The position numbers and the translations under genes are program-made. The notes beneath the pieces are model-generated. The model ran no database searches and was not told where the DNA came from. It worked only from the letters and a program-made list of their open reading frames with translations. This document shows positions 25,154-33,612 of a DNA stretch of 64,000 nucleotides, piece after piece. The DNA is from JAHEFU01 sp020440645 (GTDB lineage: Bacteria > 4484-113 > JAFGCY01): positions 4,163-68,162 of the forward strand of contig JAGRNR010000013.1 of the NCBI GenBank assembly GCA_020440645.1, given 5' to 3'. The stretch's first letter is position 1. Each line of letters opens with the position of its first letter.

Positions 25154-26710
25154 CTACTCCATCCAGCTCAGCAGCTTGTCAATGAAGGCCGTGTAGAACT
25201 CTGCGGAATGGCTCATGGCGTTGATGCCGGTGATCGCACGGATGTCCACCGGCAGATCCTCCGGCTTCGGCCAGGCAAAGCCCTCCATCATCACCGGGAT
25301 GATGTGAGTGCCGCAGTGCAGCGCCGTGGCAATCTCCTTCCTGACAACGTCATCCTCATCCGAACAGCAGCGGCTGAGGAAATCCGGTGTCATGAGGATC
25401 ACCATATGTCGGCTGTAGCGGATCGCCTCGCGCAGGCCGTCCTCGAAGCGACCACTTGACAAGCCGTCCTGGTCGCGGAACACCTGCTTCCGCCTGAGTT
25501 CCATATGGGCCTGCAGCAGCATGGAATGTGTATGGCCCGGATCGCGCCGGTAGCAGATGAAGACGTCATGCCTCTTCTCGTTGTCAGGCACGGGCTGGAT
25601 GGGATCCGGCTGGCTGGCAATCTGCTCCTCAAGCAGCTTCTCCGGCTTTGGCGACATCCAGTCCTTGAGTGTCTCCTTCACGAATGCCGGCTGCACAATG
25701 CCGAGCTTGCCGCAGATCATGATGGAACGGTATGCCTCGTCAATGGCCTCCTCGCGATGGCCAGCCTCATACATCGTGATGGCACGCTGGAAGTACAGGT
25801 TCCACTGCTCGGCCATTCCCTGTTCACTGAACTGCGCCTCGGCCCTGGCATAGGCATCCAGCGCGTCCTCATAGCGCCCAAGCTTGCCATAGACCGCGGC
25901 CCTGCTGGACTGGATGCCCGGGTACGCAGGCAGGCCCTGTTCCCGGTAGAGCTGCTCCGATTCATCGAAGGCTGCCAGCGCTTCCCCATAGCGCCCGAGC
26001 AGGGACAGGGTCTCCCCGCGGCAGTTGGCAATGCCGGGAAAGACCGGCAGGCCCTGTTCCCCGAACATCCGCTCGGACCGGGCATAGGACTCCAGGGCTT
26101 CCTCGTGGCGCCCGATCATGTCCTGGGCATTGCCGCGGTTGATGTATATGCCCGGGAAGACCGGCAGGCCCTGTTCAATGTACATGCGTTCCGCTTCCGC
26201 GAAACACGAAAGGGCCTCCTCATTACGGCCGCTGTGGTGATACACAACCCCCATGTTGCAGGTGAGGACCGGTGATGCCGGCAGGCCCTGGCTGGCCAGG
26301 CGCTGCTGGGCCTCACTGAATGAGGCAAGCGCATCCGCATAGCGGCCAAGGTTCTGGAAGCAGTTGCCGCGCGTGTTGGCGATACCCGGCAGCAATGCAC
26401 TGCCCTGTTCCAGGCAGAGGGCGTCAGCCCTGTCACAGCAGTCCAGGGCATCATCAAACCTGTTATACGTCTTGTGGATGTCGGCACGTGTTGCCAGCAG
26501 GCGCGGGTTGCCAGGCAGGCCGCGCTCCCGGGCCAGGGTTTCCCCTTCCTCGCATGCCTGATGCGCCAGGTCCAGGTTGTAAGTCAGCTTCAGCAGTTCG
26601 GCACGGCGCGCGACAAGCGCCAGGTCCGCCGGCTGGCAGCCATCCCGCAGCGCTTGTTCAGCAGCCAGTAGCTGCTCCAGTTCCTGCTGTGCTGTCAGTG
26701 GCCGGTCCAC
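25154..26710 (-). CDS. TPR-TIR protein 5
   Basis: A 518-residue paralogue, first in transcription order. About eight 39-residue repeats (for example GRHEEALESYARSERMFGEQ followed by GLPVFPGI) and a C-terminal TIR domain (KRHDVFICYRRDPGHTHS) with the glutamate in DDVVRKEIATALHCGTH. GTG start at 26710 with GATACT 6 nt upstream (TGA-GATACT). Unlike the others, no octamer array lies upstream; only 25 bp separate its start from the acyltransferase gene. This suggests that the arrays were multiplied together with each gene copy during tandem expansion. Confidence 0.85.
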   Translation of the reverse strand: MDRPLTAQQELEQLLAAEQALRDGCQPADLALVARRAELLKLTYNLDLAHQACEEGETLARERGLPGNPRLLATRADIHKTYNRFDDALDCCDRADALCLEQGSALLPGIANTRGNCFQNLGRYADALASFSEAQQRLASQGLPASPVLTCNMGVVYHHSGRNEEALSCFAEAERMYIEQGLPVFPGIYINRGNAQDMIGRHEEALESYARSERMFGEQGLPVFPGIANCRGETLSLLGRYGEALAAFDESEQLYREQGLPAYPGIQSSRAAVYGKLGRYEDALDAYARAEAQFSEQGMAEQWNLYFQRAITMYEAGHREEAIDEAYRSIMICGKLGIVQPAFVKETLKDWMSPKPEKLLEEQIASQPDPIQPVPDNEKRHDVFICYRRDPGHTHSMLLQAHMELRRKQVFRDQDGLSSGRFEDGLREAIRYSRHMVILMTPDFLSRCCSDEDDVVRKEIATALHCGTHIIPVMMEGFAWPKPEDLPVDIRAITGINAMSHSAEFYTAFIDKLLSWME

Positions 26711-26716
26711 GGGACT

Positions 26717-26722
26717 AGTATC
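26717..26722 (-). promoter_or_regulatory. Extended -10 of TPR-TIR 5
   Basis: TGA-GATACT, 6 nt before GTG. Confidence 0.65.
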
Positions 26723-26735
26723 TCACGACCGCAAG

Positions 26736-27986
26736 CTAGCCCCGCACTTCCGTGCGGTACTCCTCGCACAGCTCATCCAGCCTCGTGCGCACCAGCTCCT
26801 CGATCTGATCCGTCATCCGCTCCACCTGGCCCTCGTTGTCAGACTTCCACTGCTCGTACGTATCGCCCAGATTGACCGGTTCGCAGACACTGACCCGGGC
26901 GGTGCGCGGGCCGAAGAACTTCAGCTTGCCGAACACCTCCGTCTCGAAGCGGCCCAGCAGGTCGAGATAGCGCTCCGCCGAGCTGTCCTGCTGCACGTAC
27001 TTGCCGGGCATGGCAACGAATTCCAGCACGCGCTGCAGCTCGGCACGCATCACCTTGGCGCGGCGGTCCAGCAACCTGCGCTCGTAGCGGCTGTTGGCTG
27101 AGCGGCGCATGCGGGAGACGGCCACGAACAGCTTGCGCAGGCGGTTGCGCAACGGACTGTCCAGGTCAACGTTGAGCATCCCGAGCTTGTGCTCTACATC
27201 CAGCAGCACGCGCTCGCGCAGTCGCGAAATGCGCGCATCGACATCCTCGGGATCAGCAACTTGCACATCGTACAGTCGTTCATTCACCTCGAGCAGGCAG
27301 TAGGTCACCCGCTGCACGCGCTCAAAGATCCCGCCACTGCTCTCCAGTGCCAGTTCCTTCTCCAGCCGGGCCAGCGAGCCGAGGATCAGCTGGTCCACAT
27401 TGCCCCGGTAGTGGTAGCGGATTGTGAGCGGCACGATCCAGACCGGGTCATGCTTGCCCTCGCGGCGTATGTCATCCAGCGCGCCGTATCCGAAACGTGC
27501 CGCTCCAGGCAGGAAGGGCAGCACGATGTCATGCAGGTAGTACTCCTGGCCCTCAGGAAAGATCACCAGCCAGCGCTTGCCCATCCGCAGCAGCTGGCGC
27601 GTCGCATGCTGGCTGTCATTGTCCTTCGCCCCGCGGTTGATTGAGTAGGCGCCGATCCGGCTGCAGACGAAGTTCTGCAGCGGGTCGTCAAAGATCTCTC
27701 GCGCGGCGAGGAAGTAGAAGCCCGTGCCGAGCATGCTGCCGAGCTGCATCACCACCGGCGGTTCATAGCTTGGGTGGTTCGGGGTGAGGATCACGCGCTG
27801 GCCCATCTTGCCTTTCAGGATCGCGCGGTGTTCCTCACTGATTTCAACCCGGTCAACATGGGTAACAATTCTCAGGTAAAGCGGGGTTATCAGCCGCGCG
27901 ATGCCCATCATCAGCGGGTCATGGCGCGGCGGGATGAACTTGTAACCGCCCGGCGATTCCTGTTGTGATGCCTCGATCTGGTCCAT
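26736..27986 (-). CDS. 1-acylglycerol-phosphate acyltransferase-like protein
   Basis: A 416-residue PlsC-type protein that would acylate a lipid at the cytoplasmic membrane. Family blocks visible: ILTPNHPSYEPPVVMQLG (block I), YSINRGAKDND (block II) and VIFPEGQEYYLHD (block III). Block I is odd: the usual NHx4D reads NHPSYEP, so the aspartate is not in its normal place and a glutamate sits one position earlier. The C-terminal 200 residues are charged, helical and not part of the classic fold. The ATG has AGGA close by and TACAAT 8 nt upstream. Activity is likely but not certain because of block I. Confidence 0.8.
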   Translation of the reverse strand: MDQIEASQQESPGGYKFIPPRHDPLMMGIARLITPLYLRIVTHVDRVEISEEHRAILKGKMGQRVILTPNHPSYEPPVVMQLGSMLGTGFYFLAAREIFDDPLQNFVCSRIGAYSINRGAKDNDSQHATRQLLRMGKRWLVIFPEGQEYYLHDIVLPFLPGAARFGYGALDDIRREGKHDPVWIVPLTIRYHYRGNVDQLILGSLARLEKELALESSGGIFERVQRVTYCLLEVNERLYDVQVADPEDVDARISRLRERVLLDVEHKLGMLNVDLDSPLRNRLRKLFVAVSRMRRSANSRYERRLLDRRAKVMRAELQRVLEFVAMPGKYVQQDSSAERYLDLLGRFETEVFGKLKFFGPRTARVSVCEPVNLGDTYEQWKSDNEGQVERMTDQIEELVRTRLDELCEEYRTEVRG

Positions 27987-28095
27987 TGGTTCCTATTGTA
28001 GTCAGCCAACGGCCCAGGCGTGCAAAAGCCTGTTAATAAGGTATCTTTTAATAGCCGTATCGGTTGACCCATACGGTCGGTTACAGGAGACGGAA

Positions 28096-28794
28096 ATGAA
28101 CAATTCTGGTGTGAAGCTTCGCTCCGGAATCACGGATACGCGAACGAACAAGCCCTGCCGCAGTTGCGGCGTGCTGATGGATGACGGAGGTACACACTTC
28201 GTCTGCCTGGCCTGCGGCTATCGCCTGGAAAAGGAGAACAAGCCGGCCTCCGGTGAGGTATCCGCCTGGCAGAAGCAGGTCGCTGACCTGCATACGCAGA
28301 AGTTCATCACGGCGCGCCAGGCCCAGAACGAGCAGCTGCTGTCCGGTTTCGGTCCCCTGCGTGTACTGCTGTTCGCCGGAGTGCTTGCACTTGGCATTGC
28401 CGCTCCGCTGCAGAACCTGCTCCCGCTCGTCAATGGTGGCAGCCAGGGCCCGAATGCCATTCCCACCGCCGTCGCCGCAATCATCGCCATTGCGATCGCC
28501 GGCTGGGCCGCCTTCACCCAGGCCGGGCCGCAGCGCATGCTGCAGCGCAATGTGCTGGCAGCCCTCGCCCTTGCCGCACTCCTCGGGCTCGTGATGTCCG
28601 GCCCGATTGGCCATATGCTGACCGCGCAATATGGTGCGATGCATAACGGGGTGGATGTCGCTTCCGGTGTTGCCAACCGTATCGCCCAGACCCCGGTGTG
28701 GTGGCAGCCGTTACTGCAGCTGGGTGGCAACCTGGCTGCCTTCGGCCTGCTGGCCTTCATCTGCCACCGCGAAGCCACTGACCGGATGTACTAG
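28096..28794 (+). CDS. Zinc-ribbon membrane protein
   Basis: A 232-residue protein. A cytosolic zinc ribbon (CRSC near residues 22-25 and CLAC near 37-40) is followed by a charged linker and four likely membrane helices (around residues 90-110, 118-140, 153-175 and 200-220). The ATG follows AGGAGACGGAA. A second protein of the same design, with a different membrane part, is encoded at 36632-37261. Such zinc-ribbon proteins often regulate or scaffold membrane complexes, but no specific role can be stated. Confidence 0.75.
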   Translation: MNNSGVKLRSGITDTRTNKPCRSCGVLMDDGGTHFVCLACGYRLEKENKPASGEVSAWQKQVADLHTQKFITARQAQNEQLLSGFGPLRVLLFAGVLALGIAAPLQNLLPLVNGGSQGPNAIPTAVAAIIAIAIAGWAAFTQAGPQRMLQRNVLAALALAALLGLVMSGPIGHMLTAQYGAMHNGVDVASGVANRIAQTPVWWQPLLQLGGNLAAFGLLAFICHREATDRMY

Positions 28795-28798
28795 GGAA

Positions 28799-28983
28799 GA
28801 AGCAGAGAAAGTAGAGCACGTAGAGAGCTTAACCACCGAGTGCGCAGAGAGCACGGAGTCTCTCGTGATGAAAATCAGGCTGAGTCAGCAGCGTTGGACA
28901 TTGCGCAGGTTAAGCAATTTATTGAGCCCAAGCCAACCATGGATTCTCTGTGCCCTCTGTGTACTCTGTGGTTAGGCCCTCTG
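28799..28983. repeat. Inverted nonamer array (CACAGAG/CTCTGTG)
   Basis: Left arm (to 28864) has GAG every 9 bp (28805, 28814, 28823), a 15-bp step at TTAACCACCGAG, then 9-bp steps again. Right arm (28944-28983) has CTCTG every 9 bp with the same 15-bp step at GTGGTTAGGC. The arms are imperfect inverted copies over about 42 bp. Related single arm at 16676-16711. Confidence 0.85.
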
Positions 28984-29007
28984 GGCACTTTGCCCCCCTC
29001 CCCCGTC

Positions 29008-29778
29008 TCAGAAATCCACGCCGAAGATCCGCCGGCTGTTCTCCAGCAGGATCTGCTCGAGCTCCTCGATCGGCTCATTGCGCAGTGCCGCCAATGCTTC
29101 AAATGTATGGCGCACATAGGCCGGTTCATTGCGTTTGCCGCGCATGGCCTGCGGGGCGATGAATGGTGCATCCGTCTCCACAAGCAGCCGTTCAGCCGGT
29201 ATCGCTCGAGCCGCATCATGCAGTTCCGTTGCCTTCTTGAATGACACATTGCCCGCAAACGAAATGTACCACTGCGGCTGCGCCAGCGCCCAGGCCATCA
29301 GCTCAGGGCTGCCGTTGAAGCAGTGCAGGATGCCGCGTGTGCCGGGCACTGCCTGCAGCAGTTCCAGAGTCTCAGCGTTGGCATCGCGGGTATGGATGAT
29401 CACCGGCAGGTCCCGCTCACGAGCGAATTCAAGCTGTGTGCGGAACACCGGCTGCTGCGCCTCAAGAGTATTGGTGTCCCAGTGCAGGTCGATCCCACAT
29501 TCCCCGACGGCGATCGGCGGGTTGCCAGAGTCGAACCAGGGGCCGAACACCTCATGGGCGGAGAAGCCCGCCGGCAGTTCACTGGTCGGGTGCAGGCCAA
29601 TGCTGTAGTACAGGTTGGGGTGCGCTTCCGCCAGCCCACGGGCCTGCTGCCAGGTATCCGGGTCTATCCCGATCACCACGGCTGCAGCGATGCTGGCCTC
29701 GGCCATGCGCGCAATCACCTGCTCGCGGTCCTCGTCGAATGAATCGAAGTACAGGTGGCAATGTGTGTCGATCAGCAT
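29008..29778 (-). CDS. tatD: TatD family metal-dependent DNase
   Basis: A 256-residue TIM-barrel metallohydrolase of the TatD family. The N-terminal metal site LIDTHCHLYFD, the central VGECGIDLHWD, the LPVIIHTRDA segment, GILHCFNGS and the C-terminal LLVETDAPFIAPQ with GKRNEP are all in place, so the full set of metal ligands is present. Members act as 3'-5' exonucleases in DNA repair. ATG at 29778; no Shine-Dalgarno, and an AATAAT-like hexamer lies 8 nt upstream. Length is normal for the family. Confidence 0.95.
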   Translation of the reverse strand: MLIDTHCHLYFDSFDEDREQVIARMAEASIAAAVVIGIDPDTWQQARGLAEAHPNLYYSIGLHPTSELPAGFSAHEVFGPWFDSGNPPIAVGECGIDLHWDTNTLEAQQPVFRTQLEFARERDLPVIIHTRDANAETLELLQAVPGTRGILHCFNGSPELMAWALAQPQWYISFAGNVSFKKATELHDAARAIPAERLLVETDAPFIAPQAMRGKRNEPAYVRHTFEALAALRNEPIEELEQILLENSRRIFGVDF

Positions 29779-29814
29779 GCGCGCGCATTATTGCACGCGT
29801 ATCACGGGTCCATA

Positions 29815-31257
29815 CTAGAGCGGCTTGGTCTTGATCTCCGCCTCATGCTCGTAGAAACACATGTTGCTCATCGAATCCATCGTCTTGTACTGCATCTTGT
29901 CGCGGAAGTTGACAACCACGCCGGGGTAGACGGTCTCGTGCACACTGATCACGGCCTCACGGAAGTAGGCGGCGTTCTTCTGCGCCTCTTCCAGCTGTAT
30001 CCGCAGTCCCTCCAGCAGCGGCTGGAACTGGGCCTCCGCCTGCATCAGCTTGCCGAGTCGCTGCTGCAGGTCGAGGTTGCTGCCGGTCGCCTGCAGGCGC
30101 TTCTTGAGGGTCTCAATCCCGAGGCTGACCTGGCGCAGCTTGCCCTCATTCTCCTGGATCTGCGCGCGAAGCTCATCCGGGTTGGAATCGGAGAAGGGGT
30201 TGCGCCCGACCGTCAGCTTGGTCAGCGCGGCCATCTTGGAGCCGAGGCTCGTCACGTCGACATTGCGGTAGACATGCACCTCACCGCCGACCAGGTTGCC
30301 CTTGTGGCTCTCGACCTGCAGGCTGCCGCCGATGCTGGCATTGCAGTGCCGCATGTAGTTCAGCACATGCAGGTCTCCGCGTACGGACAACTCGCACTGG
30401 TCCAGTGCCTCCACCTGGGCGTTGCCGCCGACCTTGATCACAGTCTCGCCGGCTCCGAACACGATGCCGTTGATTGTCAGGTTGCCGCCGCATTCGATGC
30501 TGGCGCGGTCAACGTTGCCGCTGATAACCAGGTCACTGCCGGTCTTGATGTGGAAGCCGGGGTGCACACTGCCCATCACCCGCACATTTCCGATGAAGTC
30601 CAGATTGCCGACGCTGTAGTCAACGTCACCGCTGATGTCGAGCGTGTCCATCACGCTGACCTTGCCGGCCTTGAGCATCGCATGCCCGGTGAGCGTGGCC
30701 GTGATCGTGCCCGTGGCCTCATCAAGCTCGGCGCCGCGGCCGGCCTTGGGGGCACTGGCCTTCTTGAACTCGGGCTCGATCGGCTGCCCGTGCACGTCAA
30801 TCCCGCACATCTGCGGAGTGATCACGGTGCGCTTGGCCAGCACGTCACCTTCGCGCACATTCTGGAAATGCTGCACTTCCTTCAGGTCCACGCGCCCGTG
30901 CTCATCGCCATGCACTTCCTCCGGCTGCTCCTCTTCACCCTCCGCCCCGGGGTCTTGGCAGGCCTGGGCGGACTGTCCGGGCTGGCCGGTCTCAAACAGG
31001 TAGGTCACCTCACTGATCAACCGGCAGGGAGGCTGCTTGCCGCGTGCCACCACCACCGACTCACCGAACTGCGGAGCCACCACCAAGTTGGCAAGCTGGT
31101 CCTCAAGGACGCCCTGCACGACCTTGGCTGAATTGATCACATCCTTGAGGTCGTTTGGTGTATAGCTTCCCGCCAGCTCCCGGTTGACGAGCGTCAAGGT
31201 GGCGATCAGGCGGTCGTCAGAAATCTCGATCTTGTAATCGGCAGGGTTCAGGCCCAT
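29815..31257 (-). CDS. FapA-like (DUF342) beta-helix protein
   Basis: A 480-residue protein of the FapA/DUF342 family. The central part is a right-handed beta-helix with repeats such as VSVMDTLDISGDVDYSVGNL and SDLVISGNVDRASIECGGNL, and the C-terminal part (about residues 345-430) is a coiled coil (LRAQIQENEGKLRQVSLG). An Asp/Glu- and Gln-rich insert lies near residues 65-130. The ATG at 31257 follows GGAGCTGCTGAG; the longer reading from 31275 would start at a TTG overlapping this site. Family members are linked to cell-surface or polar structures; the exact role is unknown. Confidence 0.85.
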   Translation of the reverse strand: MGLNPADYKIEISDDRLIATLTLVNRELAGSYTPNDLKDVINSAKVVQGVLEDQLANLVVAPQFGESVVVARGKQPPCRLISEVTYLFETGQPGQSAQACQDPGAEGEEEQPEEVHGDEHGRVDLKEVQHFQNVREGDVLAKRTVITPQMCGIDVHGQPIEPEFKKASAPKAGRGAELDEATGTITATLTGHAMLKAGKVSVMDTLDISGDVDYSVGNLDFIGNVRVMGSVHPGFHIKTGSDLVISGNVDRASIECGGNLTINGIVFGAGETVIKVGGNAQVEALDQCELSVRGDLHVLNYMRHCNASIGGSLQVESHKGNLVGGEVHVYRNVDVTSLGSKMAALTKLTVGRNPFSDSNPDELRAQIQENEGKLRQVSLGIETLKKRLQATGSNLDLQQRLGKLMQAEAQFQPLLEGLRIQLEEAQKNAAYFREAVISVHETVYPGVVVNFRDKMQYKTMDSMSNMCFYEHEAEIKTKPL

Positions 31258-31380
31258 CTCAGCAGCTCCGCGCAAACAGCATTGGCTTCAGTCTGCACAG
31301 ACTCTAACCGCAAACCTTGGCCGGCACAGCCTGCGACGCCTGACTTAGGCTCCAATTAAACCGGATTTATGCGCGGCTTG

Positions 31381-33351
31381 TCAGTTCCCGATCAGGGTAC
31401 CGAGCGCCAGCTGCTCGATGCGGCGGAACACAGTGCCCTCGCCCTCGTTGCGGTCCAGCGCGGATGCCAGTGAGATGGCGGCCTTGCTGTCCGCCAGCTC
31501 GGCGGTGACGATCTGGCCCGGCTTCTCACCCTCATAGGCCAGCGAGCTGAGCACCAGCAGCACCACGTCGTGGCGGCCCTCGATCAGCGGCAGCTTGATG
31601 TAGTGCGTCACGCTCATGCCGCTCAGGAAGTCACCCAGCAGGCCATGCTGCTGCAGCAGCACCAGCAGCTCCGGTTCGACGAACACGCCGAGGCGGCCGC
31701 CGGGGTTGAGCAGCTTGATGGACTGGTCGAGGTAGTTTGCAGCCAGGTTGGCATCGTGGGCAAAGATGAAGTTGCCGAGGATCACGTCGAAGCGGTTCGG
31801 GATGTCGTTGTCATCATTGGCCGCCTGGTTGAACACCTCGGGCAGCTCGCTGAAGAAATCCTTGCTGACGATGTAGGTGTCGTCAAAGCCGCTCACGCGG
31901 CAGTTGATGCGGGCAGCCAGCGCCAGCACCTTGTCGGCCTCGATACCGGTGTAGCGGTAGTTGATGAAGTGGTCGATCAGGTCCATCTGGCTGACGATGA
32001 AGCGGTCACGCGCCTTCTCGATCAGCGACTTCTCCGTCTGTGCCAGGCGGAAGCGCTGGCCGTCGGGCTGCACCACCTCGATGTTGGAACCGTCATCCAC
32101 GAGCGCCCAGGCGGCGTTCTCCAGGCGGTTCATCATCCAGCGCAGCATCTCGGTGGTCATGTTGCCCTCGAGGCAGGCCGGATGCAGCGTGTTGTCATTG
32201 ATACCCGGCTTGAGGATGGTGACCAGCAGGCGGTAGAACTCATTCGGGATCAGCACCCGGTCACGGGTGTAGTTGATGTACTTGATACGCAGGATGTCGT
32301 TGATCTTCTTGACGGACAGCGGCGCATTCACGATGCTGTCCTCGTTGACACCGACGGCCACCGTCTCGTGCTCCAGCAGCTGGTCGATGAACTGCTGGAT
32401 CTCCTCACGCTCACGCGGTGACAGGCCGCGCTCCTTGGAGGAGCTGTCGAGGTACTGGAAGCTGTTGATGCGGTCCTCCTCAATGCCGGCATCCTGCATC
32501 ATGCGGTTCATGCGGGCTGCAAGGTCCTCCGGACGGGCCGTGTCCTCACGCTGCTCGAGCACTTCCATCGCCTGCTTCTTGAGCGCTTTCTTCAGACGGC
32601 TCTTGCCGGTCTGCAGCTCGCTTGCGCTGCGCTTCTCATCGGTCTTGAAGGCGCTCTGGGCGTCAAGGAAGCTGCCCTCCAGCAGGCTGTCGATGTCCTC
32701 GCTCTTCTCGGGCACAGCCATCACGGCGCTGCTCTTGACCTTCTCCTCCTCGCGGGCCTTCATCAGCTCCTTCAGGAACCAGTTCTTGCGGTCCTGGCCG
32801 AAGCGCTTCTTGTTGTCGCCCTTGAGGTTGAGGATCACCTTGTCCTCGGCCACCTTGGCCTTTTCAACTACGGCTTTCATCAATTCCTTTTCAGATAAAC
32901 CATTTGGATGGTTTCTAAGTACTTCCTCGGCGATGTCGTTGCAGAGCACCCAGTCCTTCATGCCCCACCAGCTCTTCTGCTTGACGAGGCCAGGCGCCTT
33001 CTCCAGGTCGACCACGACGGTGTTGACCTTCCAGCCCAGCTTGCGGGCAATGCGGGAGCGCACATCACGCTCATACATCTGGGCCTGCTCCTCGCGCATC
33101 ACCTCATCGAGCACACTGTACTCAGGCATCTTGTCGTTGATGGTCTCCCACTTGCCGTCCTTCGCCTCCTTGAAGTAGGGCTGGCTCTTCAGCACCGGCA
33201 GCACATAGCGCTCCTTGGCGCGCTCAATATCAACCGGGTGGATCATTTCGGCGTTCACCGCGGCGGCGATGTCTTCGAGCGCGGCCGGCTGGTTCTCGAA
33301 CACGAAGCGGCGGATCACATCCACATTGCTCAGCACAGACTTGGTTGCCAT
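31381..33351 (-). CDS. Winged-helix protein with degenerate N6-methylase fold
   Basis: A 656-residue protein. The N-terminal 200 residues look like two winged-helix modules (SNVDVIRRFVFENQPAALED and DIAEEVLRNHPNGLSEKE). The C-terminal half resembles the Rossmann core of N6-adenine DNA methylases: LHPACLEGNMTTEML for motif I (normally DPACG.G) and RFDVILGNFIFA where NPP(Y/F) should be. The last part, PGGRLGVFVEPELLVLLQQH, matches the usual post-motif strand. The key catalytic proline pair is missing, so catalysis is doubtful. A TTCACA-17-TACAAT promoter lies about 100 nt upstream. A DNA-binding or regulatory role is inference. Confidence 0.65.
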   Translation of the reverse strand: MATKSVLSNVDVIRRFVFENQPAALEDIAAAVNAEMIHPVDIERAKERYVLPVLKSQPYFKEAKDGKWETINDKMPEYSVLDEVMREEQAQMYERDVRSRIARKLGWKVNTVVVDLEKAPGLVKQKSWWGMKDWVLCNDIAEEVLRNHPNGLSEKELMKAVVEKAKVAEDKVILNLKGDNKKRFGQDRKNWFLKELMKAREEEKVKSSAVMAVPEKSEDIDSLLEGSFLDAQSAFKTDEKRSASELQTGKSRLKKALKKQAMEVLEQREDTARPEDLAARMNRMMQDAGIEEDRINSFQYLDSSSKERGLSPREREEIQQFIDQLLEHETVAVGVNEDSIVNAPLSVKKINDILRIKYINYTRDRVLIPNEFYRLLVTILKPGINDNTLHPACLEGNMTTEMLRWMMNRLENAAWALVDDGSNIEVVQPDGQRFRLAQTEKSLIEKARDRFIVSQMDLIDHFINYRYTGIEADKVLALAARINCRVSGFDDTYIVSKDFFSELPEVFNQAANDDNDIPNRFDVILGNFIFAHDANLAANYLDQSIKLLNPGGRLGVFVEPELLVLLQQHGLLGDFLSGMSVTHYIKLPLIEGRHDVVLLVLSSLAYEGEKPGQIVTAELADSKAAISLASALDRNEGEGTVFRRIEQLALGTLIGN

Positions 33352-33455
33352 CGTTTTCCGTTCCTTTCTGCTCGCAGGCCCGATCCGTGGACCGGGCCAT
33401 TGAATAGTCTTTTATGCGCGCGCAAGCGCGTCCCCCGAGGTGGAACCTCAACATA

Positions 33456-33484
33456 ATTGTAGTACATATTACGTATGATGTGAA
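33456..33484 (-). promoter_or_regulatory. Promoter of the methylase-fold gene
   Basis: TTCACA (33479-33484), 17-nt spacer, TACAAT (33456-33461). The leader of about 95 nt contains a GGCCCG-10 nt-CGGGCC stem. Confidence 0.7.
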
Positions 33485-33569
33485 GAATGGGGAGCTCCGG
33501 CTTTGGCAGGTGAGGAGCCGCGTTGCGGAGTCACCAGGTGACGATGCTGAGCAGGATCTGTTACATAGC

Positions 33570-33590
33570 TTGCGAAGCTGCGCTTCGCAG
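33570..33590 (-). terminator. Hairpin after the serine hydrolase gene
   Basis: GCGAAGC-tgc-GCTTCGC, extended by flanking GC pairs, 23 bp past the stop. No T-run. Confidence 0.45.
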
Positions 33591-33612
33591 CTCCGGCAAT
33601 GCTGCGGTCTGC

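Noticed and set aside
33570..33590. Possible tRNA-like stem
   Set aside because: Only a single stem with no cloverleaf or CCA end.
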